Assembly (NCBI GenBank): GCA_030151255.1 | Contig: JASLED010000067.1 | Span: 82,033 to 146,032, forward strand | Direction of reading: 5' to 3' | Source of the DNA: Flavobacterium sp. | GTDB lineage: Bacteria; Bacteroidota; Bacteroidia; Flavobacteriales; Flavobacteriaceae | DNA length: 64,000 nucleotides | Shown here: piece by piece, positions 9,116 through 18,482 of the stretch | How the letters are laid out: every line of letters begins with the position of its first letter | Position numbering within the stretch: the stretch's first letter is position 1 | Made by a program: the position numbers and the translations under genes | The notes under the pieces: model-generated | The model's input: only the letters and a program-made list of their open reading frames with translations | Told to the model about the DNA's origin: nothing | The model's database searches: none

Positions 9116-10729
9116 ATGCGTTTAATTAAACCTCTTTATCTTTCGGCTGCATTTGCATTTGCTTTGGCAAGTTGTGGAGGATCGAAAGCTATTACACAAA
9201 AACCTATTGGAGATGTAGATAATTTACCTACAAGAGTTAGTAAATTACCTGAAGATCAATTAAAAAGATGGAGTCATTTAGATATTGTAACTGATACAGT
9301 ACCAGGAATGTCTGTTGATCGTGCTTATGCCGAATTATTAAAAGGAAAAGCATTGCCAAAAAAAGTTGTTGTGGGTGTAATAGATTCAGGAATTGAGATT
9401 GATCACGAAGATTTAAAAAATCACATTTGGACAAATTCTAAAGAAATTGCTAGCAACGGTATTGACGATGACAAAAACGGATACATCGACGATATTCATG
9501 GATGGAACTTTTTAGGAAATTCTGTACACGAAAATGTAGAATTAGTACGTGTAGTAAGAAGAGGTGATGATGGTTCTGAGCAATACAAAAGAGCTGTAAA
9601 AGAATTAGAAAAAGAAATTAATTCTGCTAAAGAAATTCAAATTAAAGCTGACGAATACGATCGTGCAAACGAAAAATTGGTTGAATTTTTAGGTAAAACA
9701 GAATACACCATTGACGATTTAGATGCAATTGGAAAGGATGTACCAGAAGAAATTATCAGTGCAAAAACTACAATTACTGCACTTTTCAAAAATGGTCGCA
9801 CTATTTCTTGGATTGAAAAATACAGAAACTCTGGAGTAAGTAAATTACAATATCATTATAACATTGATTACAAAGGGCGTGAATTAGTTGGTGATGATCA
9901 TACAAACATCAACAACAAAATATACGGAGATAACAATGTAATTGGTCCAGATAGAGATGAAGCATTACACGGAACACACGTTGCGGGTATCATAGCACAA
10001 TCTAGAAATAACAATCTTGGTGGAGATGGTGTAGCTTCTGATGTTGTAGAAATTATGGCATTAAGAGCAGTACCAGATGGAGATGAATATGATAAAGATA
10101 TTGCATTAGCAATTCGATATGCAGCAGATAACGGAGCAAAAGTAATCAACGGAAGTTTTGGAAAATATTATGAAGAAAACAGCCAATGGGTACGCGATGC
10201 TATTGTTTATGCTCAAGAAAAAGACGTTTTAATTGTTGTAGCTGCAGGAAATGATGCGAAAGATTTAAACGCAAATGGAGGTATTGATCGTTATCCAAAC
10301 GACAACGTAAAAATGGGACCTGAAGTTGCTGATAATTTCTTGGTAGTTGGAGCACTTAACCCAGAATTTGGTAAAAATATGGTGGCAAGATTTTCAAACT
10401 ACGGAGATTATGATGTAGATGTTTTTGCACCTGGAGTTAAAATTTATGCTACAGTTCCACACAGCAAATATGATTTCTTACAAGGTACTTCAATGGCATC
10501 GCCAAATGTAGCAGGTGTTGCAGCTTTAATCAGAGCTTATTATCCTCAATTTACTGCAGGTGAAGTAAAGAAAATCATTATGGATTCTGGAGTAGCAGTA
10601 AACTTTGATGTTGTAGTTGGTTCAAACAAAGAGGTAAGAAACTTCCAAACCATTTCTACATCAGGAAAATTTGTAAATGCATACAACGCTTTATTATTAG
10701 CAGATAAATTAGCAAAAGCTAAAAAATAA
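9116..10729 (+). CDS. Subtilisin-like S8 family peptidase, lipoprotein
   Basis: An exported serine protease of 537 residues. The N-terminus is a lipoprotein signal with lipobox LASC at about residues 17-20, so it is probably anchored to a membrane. The catalytic triad is visible: Asp in GVIDSGIEIDHED (about 88), His in LHGTHVAGI (about 287) and Ser in GTSMASPN (about 463). The roughly 190 residues between Asp and His, rich in charged residues and coiled-coil-like, exceed the usual subtilisin spacing. Such an insertion is common in Bacteroidota S8 peptidases. There is no C-terminal type IX sorting domain. A terminator follows. Confidence 0.9.
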   Translation: MRLIKPLYLSAAFAFALASCGGSKAITQKPIGDVDNLPTRVSKLPEDQLKRWSHLDIVTDTVPGMSVDRAYAELLKGKALPKKVVVGVIDSGIEIDHEDLKNHIWTNSKEIASNGIDDDKNGYIDDIHGWNFLGNSVHENVELVRVVRRGDDGSEQYKRAVKELEKEINSAKEIQIKADEYDRANEKLVEFLGKTEYTIDDLDAIGKDVPEEIISAKTTITALFKNGRTISWIEKYRNSGVSKLQYHYNIDYKGRELVGDDHTNINNKIYGDNNVIGPDRDEALHGTHVAGIIAQSRNNNLGGDGVASDVVEIMALRAVPDGDEYDKDIALAIRYAADNGAKVINGSFGKYYEENSQWVRDAIVYAQEKDVLIVVAAGNDAKDLNANGGIDRYPNDNVKMGPEVADNFLVVGALNPEFGKNMVARFSNYGDYDVDVFAPGVKIYATVPHSKYDFLQGTSMASPNVAGVAALIRAYYPQFTAGEVKKIIMDSGVAVNFDVVVGSNKEVRNFQTISTSGKFVNAYNALLLADKLAKAKK

Positions 10730-10760
10730 ATCTAGCTAAAAAGCAAAATAAATAAAAAAT

Positions 10761-10796
10761 ACTCCACAACTATTGCAATCAAAGTTGTGGAGTTTT
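10761..10796 (+). terminator. Terminator of the S8 peptidase gene
   Basis: Stem ACTCCACAACT / AGTTGTGGAGT with an 11-nt loop and a short T-run. It lies across the longest open frame of the next gene, which shows that the true start of that gene is further downstream. Confidence 0.8.
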
Positions 10797-10811
10797 AATT
10801 TAAAACAAGAC

Positions 10812-12704
10812 ATGAAAAAATTACTGACAACAATCCTTTTCTGCTTGCCCATTTTAAGTCAAGTAAATGCACAAAGCAATCCAAATCCTGGCTATTGGCA
10901 ACAACATGTTGACTATAAAATGGATGTGCAAATGGATGCTAAAAAGTTTAAATACACAGGTCAGCAATCTGCAGTATACACAAACAATTCGCCAGATACC
11001 CTACGCAAAGTTTTCTATCATTTGTATTATAATGCTTTTCAACCCAATAGCGATATGGATGCTTTATTAAAAAGTATTCCCGATCCAGATTCTAGAATGG
11101 TTGATACAAAAGAAATAAGAGATAGAAAAGTTTTCGAAAGTAAAATTAGTAAGCTAAAAGACAATGAAATTGGTTTCTTAAAAATTAATCATCTAAAACA
11201 AGATGGTCTTGCATTAGAAAGCAAAGTAGTTGGTACAGTAATGGAAGTTACTCTAAAGAAACCTCTTGCACCTAATGAATCAACTACATTAGAATTAAAT
11301 TTTGATGGGCAAGTACCAAAAATGATTCGTAGAGCAGGTAGAGAATCTAAAGAAGGCGTGGCTCTATCAATGTCTCAATGGTTTCCTAAACTAGCAGAAT
11401 ACGACTTTGAAGGATGGCATACAGAACAATACCTTGGAAGAGAATTTCATAGTGTTTGGGCTAATTTTGATGTAAAAATTACCATCGATAAAGATTATAT
11501 TCTTGGAGGAACAGGAGTTTTACAAAACAATAACCAAATTGGTTACGGATATGAAGACAAAGGAATAACCGTTCAGCAACCAAAAGGAAAAACACTTACT
11601 TGGCATTTTAAAGCCGATAATGTTTTAGATTTTACTTGGGCAGCAGATCCTGATTATATTCATGATATTTACAACGGACCAAATGATGTAAAGCTTCACT
11701 TTTTATATAAAAATGATTCAGCAATTATTGAAAACTGGAAGAACTTACAGCCAGTTACAGCTCAATTAATGGAGTTTTTTGATGAAACTGTAGGTCCATA
11801 TCCATATCCTCAATATTCGGTAATTCAAGGTGGAGATGGAGGAATGGAATATTCTATGTGTACATTGATTACGGGTAAACGAAACTTTGCAAGCTTAGTA
11901 GGTGTTACAGCTCACGAATTGGCGCATAACTGGTTTCAGCATGTGTTGGCAACAAACGAAACAAAACACGAATGGATGGACGAAGGTTTTACATCTTTCA
12001 TCTCCGATTTAGCGTTGTTGAAAATTATGCCAAAAGATAATTTAGAAGACGAAAATCCGTTTGCTTCAACATACAAAAGCTATTACGGAATGGTTGCTAA
12101 AAATATTCAAGAACCATTATCTACACATTCTGACCATTATTTAACCAATAGAGCATATTCTATTTCAGCATACAGCAGAGGATCTATTTTTCTGACTCAA
12201 TTGGCTTACGTTATAGGCTGGGATAATATGATGAAAACATTGAAAGAATACTACAACGATTACCAATTTACTCATCCAACTCCAAATGACTTTAAACGCA
12301 CTGCAGAGCGCGTTACAGGTGCAAATTTAGATTGGTATATGATTGATTGGACAATGACAAACAACACTGTAGATTATGCCATTCAATTTGTTGAAGAATT
12401 ACAAAAAAATCAATCATTAGTAACTTTAAAAAGAATTGGAAGAGCAGGTATGCCTTTAGATATCTTGGTTACTTATGAGGATGGAACTGCAGAAACTTTC
12501 TATATTCCTTATACTTCAATGTTCTGGAACAAACCTAACCAATATGTAGAATATGAAAGAACCATTTTAGATGGATGGGGATGGGCACAACCTGAATATA
12601 AATTTGTAATTAATAAGCCTAAGAGCAAAATTAAATCTATTGTAATAGATCCTAGTCAGCTAATGGCCGATATAAATCAAGAAAATAACGTTTACAAAAA
12701 ATAG
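10812..12704 (+). CDS. M1 family zinc aminopeptidase, exported
   Basis: A gluzincin metallopeptidase of about 630 residues. The start is placed at ATG 10812, because the longer frame from 10773 overlaps the preceding terminator and the protein from 10812 begins with a good signal peptide (KKLLTTILFCLPILSQVNAQ). The substrate-anchoring motif reads GGMEYSM in place of the usual GxMEN. The zinc site is HELAHNW with the downstream Glu in WMDEGF. Late YSISAYSRG holds the catalytic tyrosine region. No lipobox or sorting domain is seen, so it is probably periplasmic. It likely trims peptides; the specificity is unknown. Confidence 0.9.
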   Translation: MKKLLTTILFCLPILSQVNAQSNPNPGYWQQHVDYKMDVQMDAKKFKYTGQQSAVYTNNSPDTLRKVFYHLYYNAFQPNSDMDALLKSIPDPDSRMVDTKEIRDRKVFESKISKLKDNEIGFLKINHLKQDGLALESKVVGTVMEVTLKKPLAPNESTTLELNFDGQVPKMIRRAGRESKEGVALSMSQWFPKLAEYDFEGWHTEQYLGREFHSVWANFDVKITIDKDYILGGTGVLQNNNQIGYGYEDKGITVQQPKGKTLTWHFKADNVLDFTWAADPDYIHDIYNGPNDVKLHFLYKNDSAIIENWKNLQPVTAQLMEFFDETVGPYPYPQYSVIQGGDGGMEYSMCTLITGKRNFASLVGVTAHELAHNWFQHVLATNETKHEWMDEGFTSFISDLALLKIMPKDNLEDENPFASTYKSYYGMVAKNIQEPLSTHSDHYLTNRAYSISAYSRGSIFLTQLAYVIGWDNMMKTLKEYYNDYQFTHPTPNDFKRTAERVTGANLDWYMIDWTMTNNTVDYAIQFVEELQKNQSLVTLKRIGRAGMPLDILVTYEDGTAETFYIPYTSMFWNKPNQYVEYERTILDGWGWAQPEYKFVINKPKSKIKSIVIDPSQLMADINQENNVYKK

Positions 12705-12707
12705 CAT

Positions 12708-12740
12708 AAAACCCTCAGAAAAATCTGGGGGTTTTATTTT
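12708..12740 (+). terminator. Terminator of the M1 peptidase gene
   Basis: Stem AAAACCCTCAGA / TCTGGGGGTTTT (one mismatch) with an A-loop, then ATTTT. It lies just before the rnpA promoter. Confidence 0.75.
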
Positions 12741-12763
12741 GTCTATATTTAGAATTCGTTTTT

Positions 12764-12771
12764 TACCTTTG
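12764..12771 (+). promoter_or_regulatory. Promoter -7 element of rnpA
   Basis: TACCTTTG with a TTTG at 12738-12741 as a possible -33 element (22-bp gap). Its end lies 8 nt before the rnpA ATG, so the mRNA leader would be only a few nucleotides or absent. Confidence 0.7.
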
Positions 12772-12779
12772 TACAACTT

Positions 12780-13187
12780 ATGATAGAAAACGACATTACA
12801 TACCCTAAAAAGGAAAAGCTGAAAGCTAAAACGCATATTGATGAATTATTTGTTTCCGGAAAATCGGTAAGCAAATATCCTCTGCGTATGGTTTATACTA
12901 AGTTAGATGATTTAGAAGAGCAAGATTTACAAGTGGGGGTTTCTGTTTCTAAACGTAATTTTAAAAAGGCTGTTGATAGAAACTATTTTAAACGTCTTTT
13001 AAGAGAAGTTTATAGAACAAACAAACATTTAATAAAAGATGCTATTACGGATAAATATGCAATAATGTTTTTTTATCAATCGAGAGATAAACTAACATAT
13101 GAAGAAATAAATATCAAAATGATAAAATTGATTGAGAAATTTATTCTTCAGCTTCAAGAAGATGAGAATAAACCCGAACTAATTTAA
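12780..13187 (+). CDS. rnpA: Ribonuclease P protein component
   Basis: Protein subunit of RNase P, which trims the 5' ends of tRNA precursors. The 135-residue basic protein carries the family signature VGVSVSKRNFKKAVDRNYFKRLLRE around residues 57-82, including the RNR-box-like basic helix. The ATG lies directly behind a consensus promoter. The usual neighbour rpmH is absent and the gene is expressed alone. A bidirectional terminator follows. Confidence 0.92.
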   Translation: MIENDITYPKKEKLKAKTHIDELFVSGKSVSKYPLRMVYTKLDDLEEQDLQVGVSVSKRNFKKAVDRNYFKRLLREVYRTNKHLIKDAITDKYAIMFFYQSRDKLTYEEINIKMIKLIEKFILQLQEDENKPELI

Positions 13188-13252
13188 AGCTGTTTTAAAC
13201 GTCTTTTTTTTAAAATTCTTAGCTACGCTTGTTTTTATATCAATATTATATA

Positions 13253-13285
13253 AAAAGCGCTTGTAATAACCTTACAAGCGCTTTT
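13253..13285. terminator. Bidirectional terminator between rnpA and the DUF4837 gene
   Basis: Perfect 14-bp stem (AAAAGCGCTTGTAA and its complement) around a 5-nt loop, with A-run and T-run on the two sides. It can serve both convergent genes; it ends 4 bp before the DUF4837 stop. Confidence 0.85.
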
Positions 13286-13288
13286 ACT

Positions 13289-14278
13289 TTATATTACTTC
13301 TAAACTTCTTAGAATAGCTTCAATTTCTAACATTAAACCTCTTTTTCTCATAGATGGATTATATGCAAATCCTTCAAAAATTATATAGGTATTCTCTTTT
13401 TCATTATCCACTACATAAGATAAATACGGTCCAGACATAAAGCTATTTTCCATATCCCATTTACCTTTCATTTCAAGTATCCTATAATCTTTATAATTAA
13501 ATTTTTTGCGGTATCTATATTCGCCTATACTCATATAAATACTAGTATTTGGCTCAATAGAATGAACATATTTTCCAACAATAGAATCTCTAATTGGATC
13601 AAGTTCCTGAACAAAATCTTTTGAATAAATATCAGCTTTTATTTTATCCTTTTTTATAGAATAAGCTAAAATATTACTATTTCCAGATGCTATATCTTTC
13701 TTAAACCATACAAAATTATCATCAACTAGCACTCTTTTATAAGATTCTGGAAGATTCATATTTAATTGATATCGCTGATTTAAATAAGGAGTATAGGTCA
13801 TAGGATCCTTCTTAATCACTGCTTTTATATCATCTATTTCTTGATGATGAAATCTAGTAATTATCGAATCTTTGTTCTTTATAAAATTCTCTATTGTACT
13901 TTTTTTATCAACTCCTTCAACAACAAAGTAATTTTGCGGATTTGCGTATCTATTCTGTAAAATTGAAAATTGACTAGAATCTCCAAAAACAGTAAAGAAA
14001 ACCACATTTTTACGTGTCATTGGTCCATGTAAAAAAACACTTGCTGCTTGCTGATCTAACTCAAACATTGGTTCAAAAGGCACTATTCCATCAATTCCTG
14101 CTGCTAAAACACTACGAATGGTATCTCCAACTTCACCAAGCCATAAATCATCTTCTATAACAATTAAAACACGATCTCCTCTTTCTTCAGATCTAATCAC
14201 ACTTCCTTCAGACCTAATAGATTTTTTACATCCAATAAGCAAAAAGATACATGCTATATAAAAAAATACTTTATTCAA
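13289..14278 (-). CDS. DUF4837 family lipoprotein
   Basis: A 329-residue protein with a lipoprotein signal (FFYIACIFLLIGCKK; lipobox LIGC). The remainder shows features I associate with DUF4837: VLIVIEDDLWLGEVGDTIR near the N-terminus and NTYIIFEGFAYNPSMRKR near the C-terminus. The function is unknown. It starts 4 bp after the stop of the LysM transglycosylase gene and must be co-transcribed with it, which suggests a role at the cell envelope. Exact membrane placement cannot be told. Confidence 0.75.
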   Translation of the reverse strand: MNKVFFYIACIFLLIGCKKSIRSEGSVIRSEERGDRVLIVIEDDLWLGEVGDTIRSVLAAGIDGIVPFEPMFELDQQAASVFLHGPMTRKNVVFFTVFGDSSQFSILQNRYANPQNYFVVEGVDKKSTIENFIKNKDSIITRFHHQEIDDIKAVIKKDPMTYTPYLNQRYQLNMNLPESYKRVLVDDNFVWFKKDIASGNSNILAYSIKKDKIKADIYSKDFVQELDPIRDSIVGKYVHSIEPNTSIYMSIGEYRYRKKFNYKDYRILEMKGKWDMENSFMSGPYLSYVVDNEKENTYIIFEGFAYNPSMRKRGLMLEIEAILRSLEVI

Positions 14279-14282
14279 TCGA

Positions 14283-15770
14283 TTAATTAATTCTTAGTTT
14301 CATTCCTGGTACTAACGTAGCATTTTCTTTAATATTATTCAATTCTCTTAGTTTAGAGATACTAATGCCCGAAAAGTTTTTACTAATCGAATAAAGCGAA
14401 TCTCCTTTTTTTACCTCATAATATTTATTGGTAGATGCTTGTGCAATAGTTGATTTTCCAACAATTAACTTCTTACCTGGATATAAAAGATTACTTTTTA
14501 AATTATTTAGCTTTTTTAATTCTGCAACAGACATGCCATATTTTTGGGCAATTACACCAACGCTTTCTCCTTTTTTTATGGTGTGATACTTATTTCTAGT
14601 ACCGGTTGTTTGCGCTATTGCAATATCGTAATTTGGTTTTTCTTGCAATGATTCTTCAAAATCAATATACGAATAAATTTTATCTTCGTTTGATGCCATT
14701 AATCCAGCTTTATCAACTGGCAAACGCAAAAAATTCATATTTCCTGACGAATATGGAACAACTTTAAGCTTGTAAGTTGGATTTAAAAACTCTAACTCTT
14801 TTGTAGAAACATCTAACAATTTCGATATTTGATCAAAAGTTAAAATCTTTTTCACTCCAATTGTATCGGTTTCAACTAATTTTGAAGGCGAAACACTTGC
14901 TTTTAAACCATGTTCTTTTGCAAATTCAAAAATATACATTGTTGCATAAAATGCTGGTAAATAATTTTGTGTTTCCTTCGGTAAATTAGGTCGAATGTTC
15001 CAATAATTTTTTTTTCCGTCAGAACGACGAATTGCTTTAGAAACGTTACCTGGCCCTGCGTTATAAGATGCTAAAACCAAATCCCAATCTCCAAAAATTT
15101 TATATAAATCGTTTAAGAACTTGGCCGCAGCTTCAGACGATTTTAAAGGATCAATTCGATCATCTTTAAAGGATGAAACTTCTAAATTATATTGCTTACC
15201 TGTAGCATACATAAATTGCCACAATCCGGTTGCTCCAACTCTAGAAACAGCTCTTGGATTTAATGCCGATTCTACAATAGTTAAATACTTTACTTCTAAC
15301 GGAATATTATTTTTTACCAATTGTTCTTCAAACATTGGAAAATAATACTCTGATAACCCTAATAAACGCTCAAACGATTTTTTTCTGTTTTTTAAAAAAC
15401 CTTTAATAATGCGTTCTAAATTTTCGTTGTATTCTACTTTAAACGGCGTTTTTTCGTTTAGCAATGCTAAACGTTGTTTTAAAACTTCTGTTGTAAGTCC
15501 GTCAAATTCAACATCATTTTCAGACAATGATTCATCCGTCAAATCACTTTCCATTTCTTCAAAAAGCTCTTGATTTACCAATTCATCTAGCCAAAGTTTT
15601 TCAATACGTTTGCTAGCAGAATGGTTTACAAAACTTGCTTTTATAGAATCTAAGTACACTTGTGGATCTACTTTCTTGTTTATCAATACTGTTTCTTCTT
15701 GAGTAACTTGTGCGCTTAAAGTAAAAGTGAATAGGCTAAAAAATGATAACGCTACTACTTTGTAATTCAT
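14283..15770 (-). CDS. mltD: Membrane-bound-type lytic murein transglycosylase with LysM repeats
   Basis: A cell-wall-cleaving enzyme of 495 residues with signal peptide (SFFSLFTFTLSAQ). An SLT/GH23 domain spans about residues 150-270: catalytic Glu in LTIVESALNP, then GLWQFMYATG and LASYNAGPGNV. Two LysM peptidoglycan-binding modules follow at the C-terminus (KYHTIKKGESVGVIAQKYG and YYEVKKGDSLYSISKNF). This MltD-like architecture fits peptidoglycan turnover. It is followed by the DUF4837 lipoprotein in the same operon and preceded by the pgk terminator. Confidence 0.88.
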   Translation of the reverse strand: MNYKVVALSFFSLFTFTLSAQVTQEETVLINKKVDPQVYLDSIKASFVNHSASKRIEKLWLDELVNQELFEEMESDLTDESLSENDVEFDGLTTEVLKQRLALLNEKTPFKVEYNENLERIIKGFLKNRKKSFERLLGLSEYYFPMFEEQLVKNNIPLEVKYLTIVESALNPRAVSRVGATGLWQFMYATGKQYNLEVSSFKDDRIDPLKSSEAAAKFLNDLYKIFGDWDLVLASYNAGPGNVSKAIRRSDGKKNYWNIRPNLPKETQNYLPAFYATMYIFEFAKEHGLKASVSPSKLVETDTIGVKKILTFDQISKLLDVSTKELEFLNPTYKLKVVPYSSGNMNFLRLPVDKAGLMASNEDKIYSYIDFEESLQEKPNYDIAIAQTTGTRNKYHTIKKGESVGVIAQKYGMSVAELKKLNNLKSNLLYPGKKLIVGKSTIAQASTNKYYEVKKGDSLYSISKNFSGISISKLRELNNIKENATLVPGMKLRIN

Positions 15771-15786
15771 ATTATTATATTTAAAT

Positions 15787-15822
15787 AAAGCTATGCAAAC
15801 TATTTAATGTTTGCATAGCTTT
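15787..15822 (-). terminator. Terminator of pgk
   Basis: Perfect 14-bp stem (AAAGCTATGCAAAC and its complement) with an 8-nt loop, 5 bp after the pgk stop on the minus strand. Confidence 0.75.
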
Positions 15823-15826
15823 TAGA

Positions 15827-17017
15827 TTATTCTTGAATTGCTTGAATTCCTGGTAAAACTCTTCCTTCTAACATTTCTAACATAGCTCCACCTCCTGTTG
15901 ATACATAGCTCATCTTTGGCGCTAATCCGAACTGTTTAACTGCTGCAACAGAATCTCCTCCTCCAACTAAAGAGAATGTTCCATTCTTTGTTGCTTCTGC
16001 AATAAAATTACCCAACTCAATTGTTCCGTTGGCAAATTTTTCCATTTCAAAAACACCTAATGGACCATTCCATAGAATAATTTTTGATTCTGAAATAACA
16101 TTTTGCAAACTTGCTAAAGTTTCAGGTCCAACGTCTAAACCTTGCCATCCTTCAGGAATTTCATTTGCTTTTACAATCTTTGTATTTGCATCTGGCGAAA
16201 AAGCATCTGCTACAACCACATCAATTGGTAAGTGAATTTGAACATTTTTAGCCTTAGCTTGTTCTAAAATACTTAATGCCAATTCTATTTTATCATCTTC
16301 GCAAATTGAATTTCCAATAGATCCGCCTAATGCTTTAATAAAAGTAAATGCCATACCTCCACCAATAATCATGTGATCTACTTTATCTAAAATATTTTCG
16401 ATAATTGTAATTTTAGAAGATACTTTAGAACCTCCTAAAATAGCTGTAACTGGTTTTTCTGAACTATTTAAAACTTTATTGATACTTTCGATTTCTTTAG
16501 CTAACAAATAACCAAAACATTTGTCGTCTGGAAAAAATTGTGCCACAATTGTTGTAGAAGCATGCGCACGATGAGCAGTACCAAAGGCATCATTTACATA
16601 AAAATCGCCTAAAGCTGCTAAATCTTTAGAGAATTGAATATCACCTTTTTCTTCTTCTGCATAAAAACGTAAATTTTCAAGCAAAATAATATCACCTGGC
16701 TTACTGTTTTTAATAGCTTCTAAAGCTACTTCTCCAATACAATCTGAAACAAATGTTACTTTTTTACCCAAAACCTCCTCAGTTTTTTCCACAATGTGGC
16801 GCAAAGAAAAAGTATCGTTTTTTTCTCCTTTTGGACGACCTAAATGCGACATTAAAATTGCTACTCCTCCATCATTAATTACTTTATCAATTGTTGGCTT
16901 AGCTGCCTCAATACGGTTTGTATCCGTTACTTCAAACGATTCGTTCAAAGGCACATTAAAATCAACGCGAATTAATACTTTTTTGTCTTTAAAATTCACA
17001 TTATCAATTTGTTTCAT
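15827..17017 (-). CDS. pgk: Phosphoglycerate kinase
   Basis: Glycolytic enzyme that makes ATP from 1,3-bisphosphoglycerate. It is 396 residues, the standard length. N-terminal substrate motifs KVLIRVDFNVPL and LMSHLGRPKGE, the hinge region TAILGGSKVSSK, and the nucleotide site GGGDSVAAV near the C-terminus are all present. It starts at an ATG with a TAnnTTTG promoter 38 bp upstream and is closed by its own terminator, so it is a single-gene transcript. Confidence 0.98.
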   Translation of the reverse strand: MKQIDNVNFKDKKVLIRVDFNVPLNESFEVTDTNRIEAAKPTIDKVINDGGVAILMSHLGRPKGEKNDTFSLRHIVEKTEEVLGKKVTFVSDCIGEVALEAIKNSKPGDIILLENLRFYAEEEKGDIQFSKDLAALGDFYVNDAFGTAHRAHASTTIVAQFFPDDKCFGYLLAKEIESINKVLNSSEKPVTAILGGSKVSSKITIIENILDKVDHMIIGGGMAFTFIKALGGSIGNSICEDDKIELALSILEQAKAKNVQIHLPIDVVVADAFSPDANTKIVKANEIPEGWQGLDVGPETLASLQNVISESKIILWNGPLGVFEMEKFANGTIELGNFIAEATKNGTFSLVGGGDSVAAVKQFGLAPKMSYVSTGGGAMLEMLEGRVLPGIQAIQE

Positions 17018-17054
17018 ACTTTAATTTTTTACAAAATTAGTTTATAGGTTTACG

Positions 17055-17062
17055 CAAATATA
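17055..17062 (-). promoter_or_regulatory. Promoter -7 element of pgk
   Basis: TATATTTG on the minus strand, predicting a leader of about 35 nt before the pgk ATG. Confidence 0.6.
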
Positions 17063-17296
17063 AATCTTTTTGAAGTTGATGTTCATTATAAATCATAATA
17101 TTAAATATTTATTATGAATAAATACATCTTTCAAACATAAAATTAAAGTGTTCAATTTCAGATTTTTGATTGAGAAAAAAAAGAATTTATCCATTGAATT
17201 TCTCAATCAAAATCATATTATTCAGAAAACCTTCGTAATTGCTAATCTCTCCTATTTATTTCCTACTTTAAACTCCTTATCCGAAAAGAAATAATT

Positions 17297-17304
17297 TATA
17301 TTTG
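17297..17304 (+). promoter_or_regulatory. Promoter -7 element of holB
   Basis: TATATTTG ending 5 nt before the holB ATG, so the transcript would be leaderless or nearly so. No clear -33 TTTG is seen. Confidence 0.6.
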
Positions 17305-17308
17305 CAGT

Positions 17309-18457
17309 ATGTTATTCTCAGATATTTTTGGTCAAAACCACATCAAACATCATTTACAAGAAAGTGCAACGTTAGGTAGAATTCCTCATGCTCAACTATT
17401 TATAGGTCCAGAAGGTAGCGGCACGCTATCTATGGCAATTGCTTATGCTCAATACTTATTGTGTAAAAATGTTGGACAAGAAAACATTGGCGGAAACGAA
17501 GCTTGTAATACTAAGTTTAATGCTTTGATGCATCCAGATTTACACTTTGTTTATCCGGTTGCTACAACGGCAGAAGTAAGTAAAAATCCAACAAGTGATA
17601 AATTTGCAGAAACTTGGCGCTCATTTCTAAAAAACACCCCTTACGGCAGTTTATTTGATTGGTACAAGCACATTAATATTGAAAATAAACAAGGTCAAAT
17701 TGGCGTTGACGAAGCTGGAGAAATACTTAAAAAACTTGCTTTAAAATCGTTTGAAGGAGGATACAAAATAATGATTATTTGGATGGCTGATAAAATGAAT
17801 ATTGAAGCATCCAATAAGATTTTAAAAATTTTAGAAGAACCACCTGCAAAAACAATCTTCATCCTTATTACAGAAAACGAAAAATCTATATTACAAACTA
17901 TTTTATCGCGTTGTCAGGTTATTCGCTTCAATGCTTTAAATACAACAGAAATTGAACAAGCTTTAGAAAGCAAGCTGCAATGCAGTAAACAGCAAGCTGC
18001 GCTTATTGCTCGTCAATCGCAAGGAAATTATAACAAAGCCCTGCAACTTTTGCTAAACAATGATACAACAGATGATTTTGAAAAACGTTTTGTTACTTGG
18101 GTAAGAGCTGCTTTTAGAGCCAAAGGAAATGCGGCTGTAATAAAAGATTTAGTTGAATGGAGCGAAGAATTAGCAACATTGGGTAGAGAGCAACAAAAAC
18201 AATTTTTAGAATTTTGCATTGAATTATTTAGGCAAGCTTTGTTATTAAACTACAAATCGCCAAGTTTGGTTTATTATCATACAACGGTAGATAATTTTAA
18301 ATTAGAAAACTTTGCTCCTTTTGTAAATGGAAATAATATAAACGAAATATTTGAAGAACTTTCTAACGCTATTTATCACGTAGAAAGAAACGGAAATAGC
18401 AAAATGATTTTTACCGATTTATCTATAAAACTTACACGATTGATTCATACAAAATAG
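17309..18457 (+). CDS. holB: DNA polymerase III subunit delta'
   Basis: Clamp-loader subunit of the replicative polymerase, 382 residues. The AAA+ fold is visible with a degenerate P-loop GPEGSGT lacking the catalytic Lys, as is normal for delta'. It has IDEAGEILKKL in the Walker B region, the sensor stretch KILKILEEPPAKTIFIL, and the SRC-type arginine-finger motif ILSRCQVIRF. The zinc-binding cysteine set of typical delta' looks reduced (CKNVG...NEAC). The start ATG lies directly behind a promoter. It converges with the helicase gene, and the two stops share a palindromic terminator. Confidence 0.9.
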   Translation: MLFSDIFGQNHIKHHLQESATLGRIPHAQLFIGPEGSGTLSMAIAYAQYLLCKNVGQENIGGNEACNTKFNALMHPDLHFVYPVATTAEVSKNPTSDKFAETWRSFLKNTPYGSLFDWYKHINIENKQGQIGVDEAGEILKKLALKSFEGGYKIMIIWMADKMNIEASNKILKILEEPPAKTIFILITENEKSILQTILSRCQVIRFNALNTTEIEQALESKLQCSKQQAALIARQSQGNYNKALQLLLNNDTTDDFEKRFVTWVRAAFRAKGNAAVIKDLVEWSEELATLGREQQKQFLEFCIELFRQALLLNYKSPSLVYYHTTVDNFKLENFAPFVNGNNINEIFEELSNAIYHVERNGNSKMIFTDLSIKLTRLIHTK

Positions 18458-18482
18458 CGAAACTAATTAGTTTCGCTATTTT
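18451..18482. terminator. Bidirectional terminator spanning both stop codons
   Basis: A perfect 32-bp palindrome (arms of 16, starting AAAATAGCGAAACTAA) that includes the last codons and stop of holB and the last codons and stop of the convergent helicase gene. Only 5 bp separate the two genes. Confidence 0.8.

Noticed and set aside
10773..10811. Longer N-terminus for the M1 peptidase
   Set aside because: The extra codons lie within the terminator hairpin of the preceding gene, and the signal peptide begins at 10812.
17309..18457. Missing P-loop lysine in the delta' subunit as a defect
   Set aside because: Delta' subunits normally have a degenerate nucleotide-binding site; this is expected.
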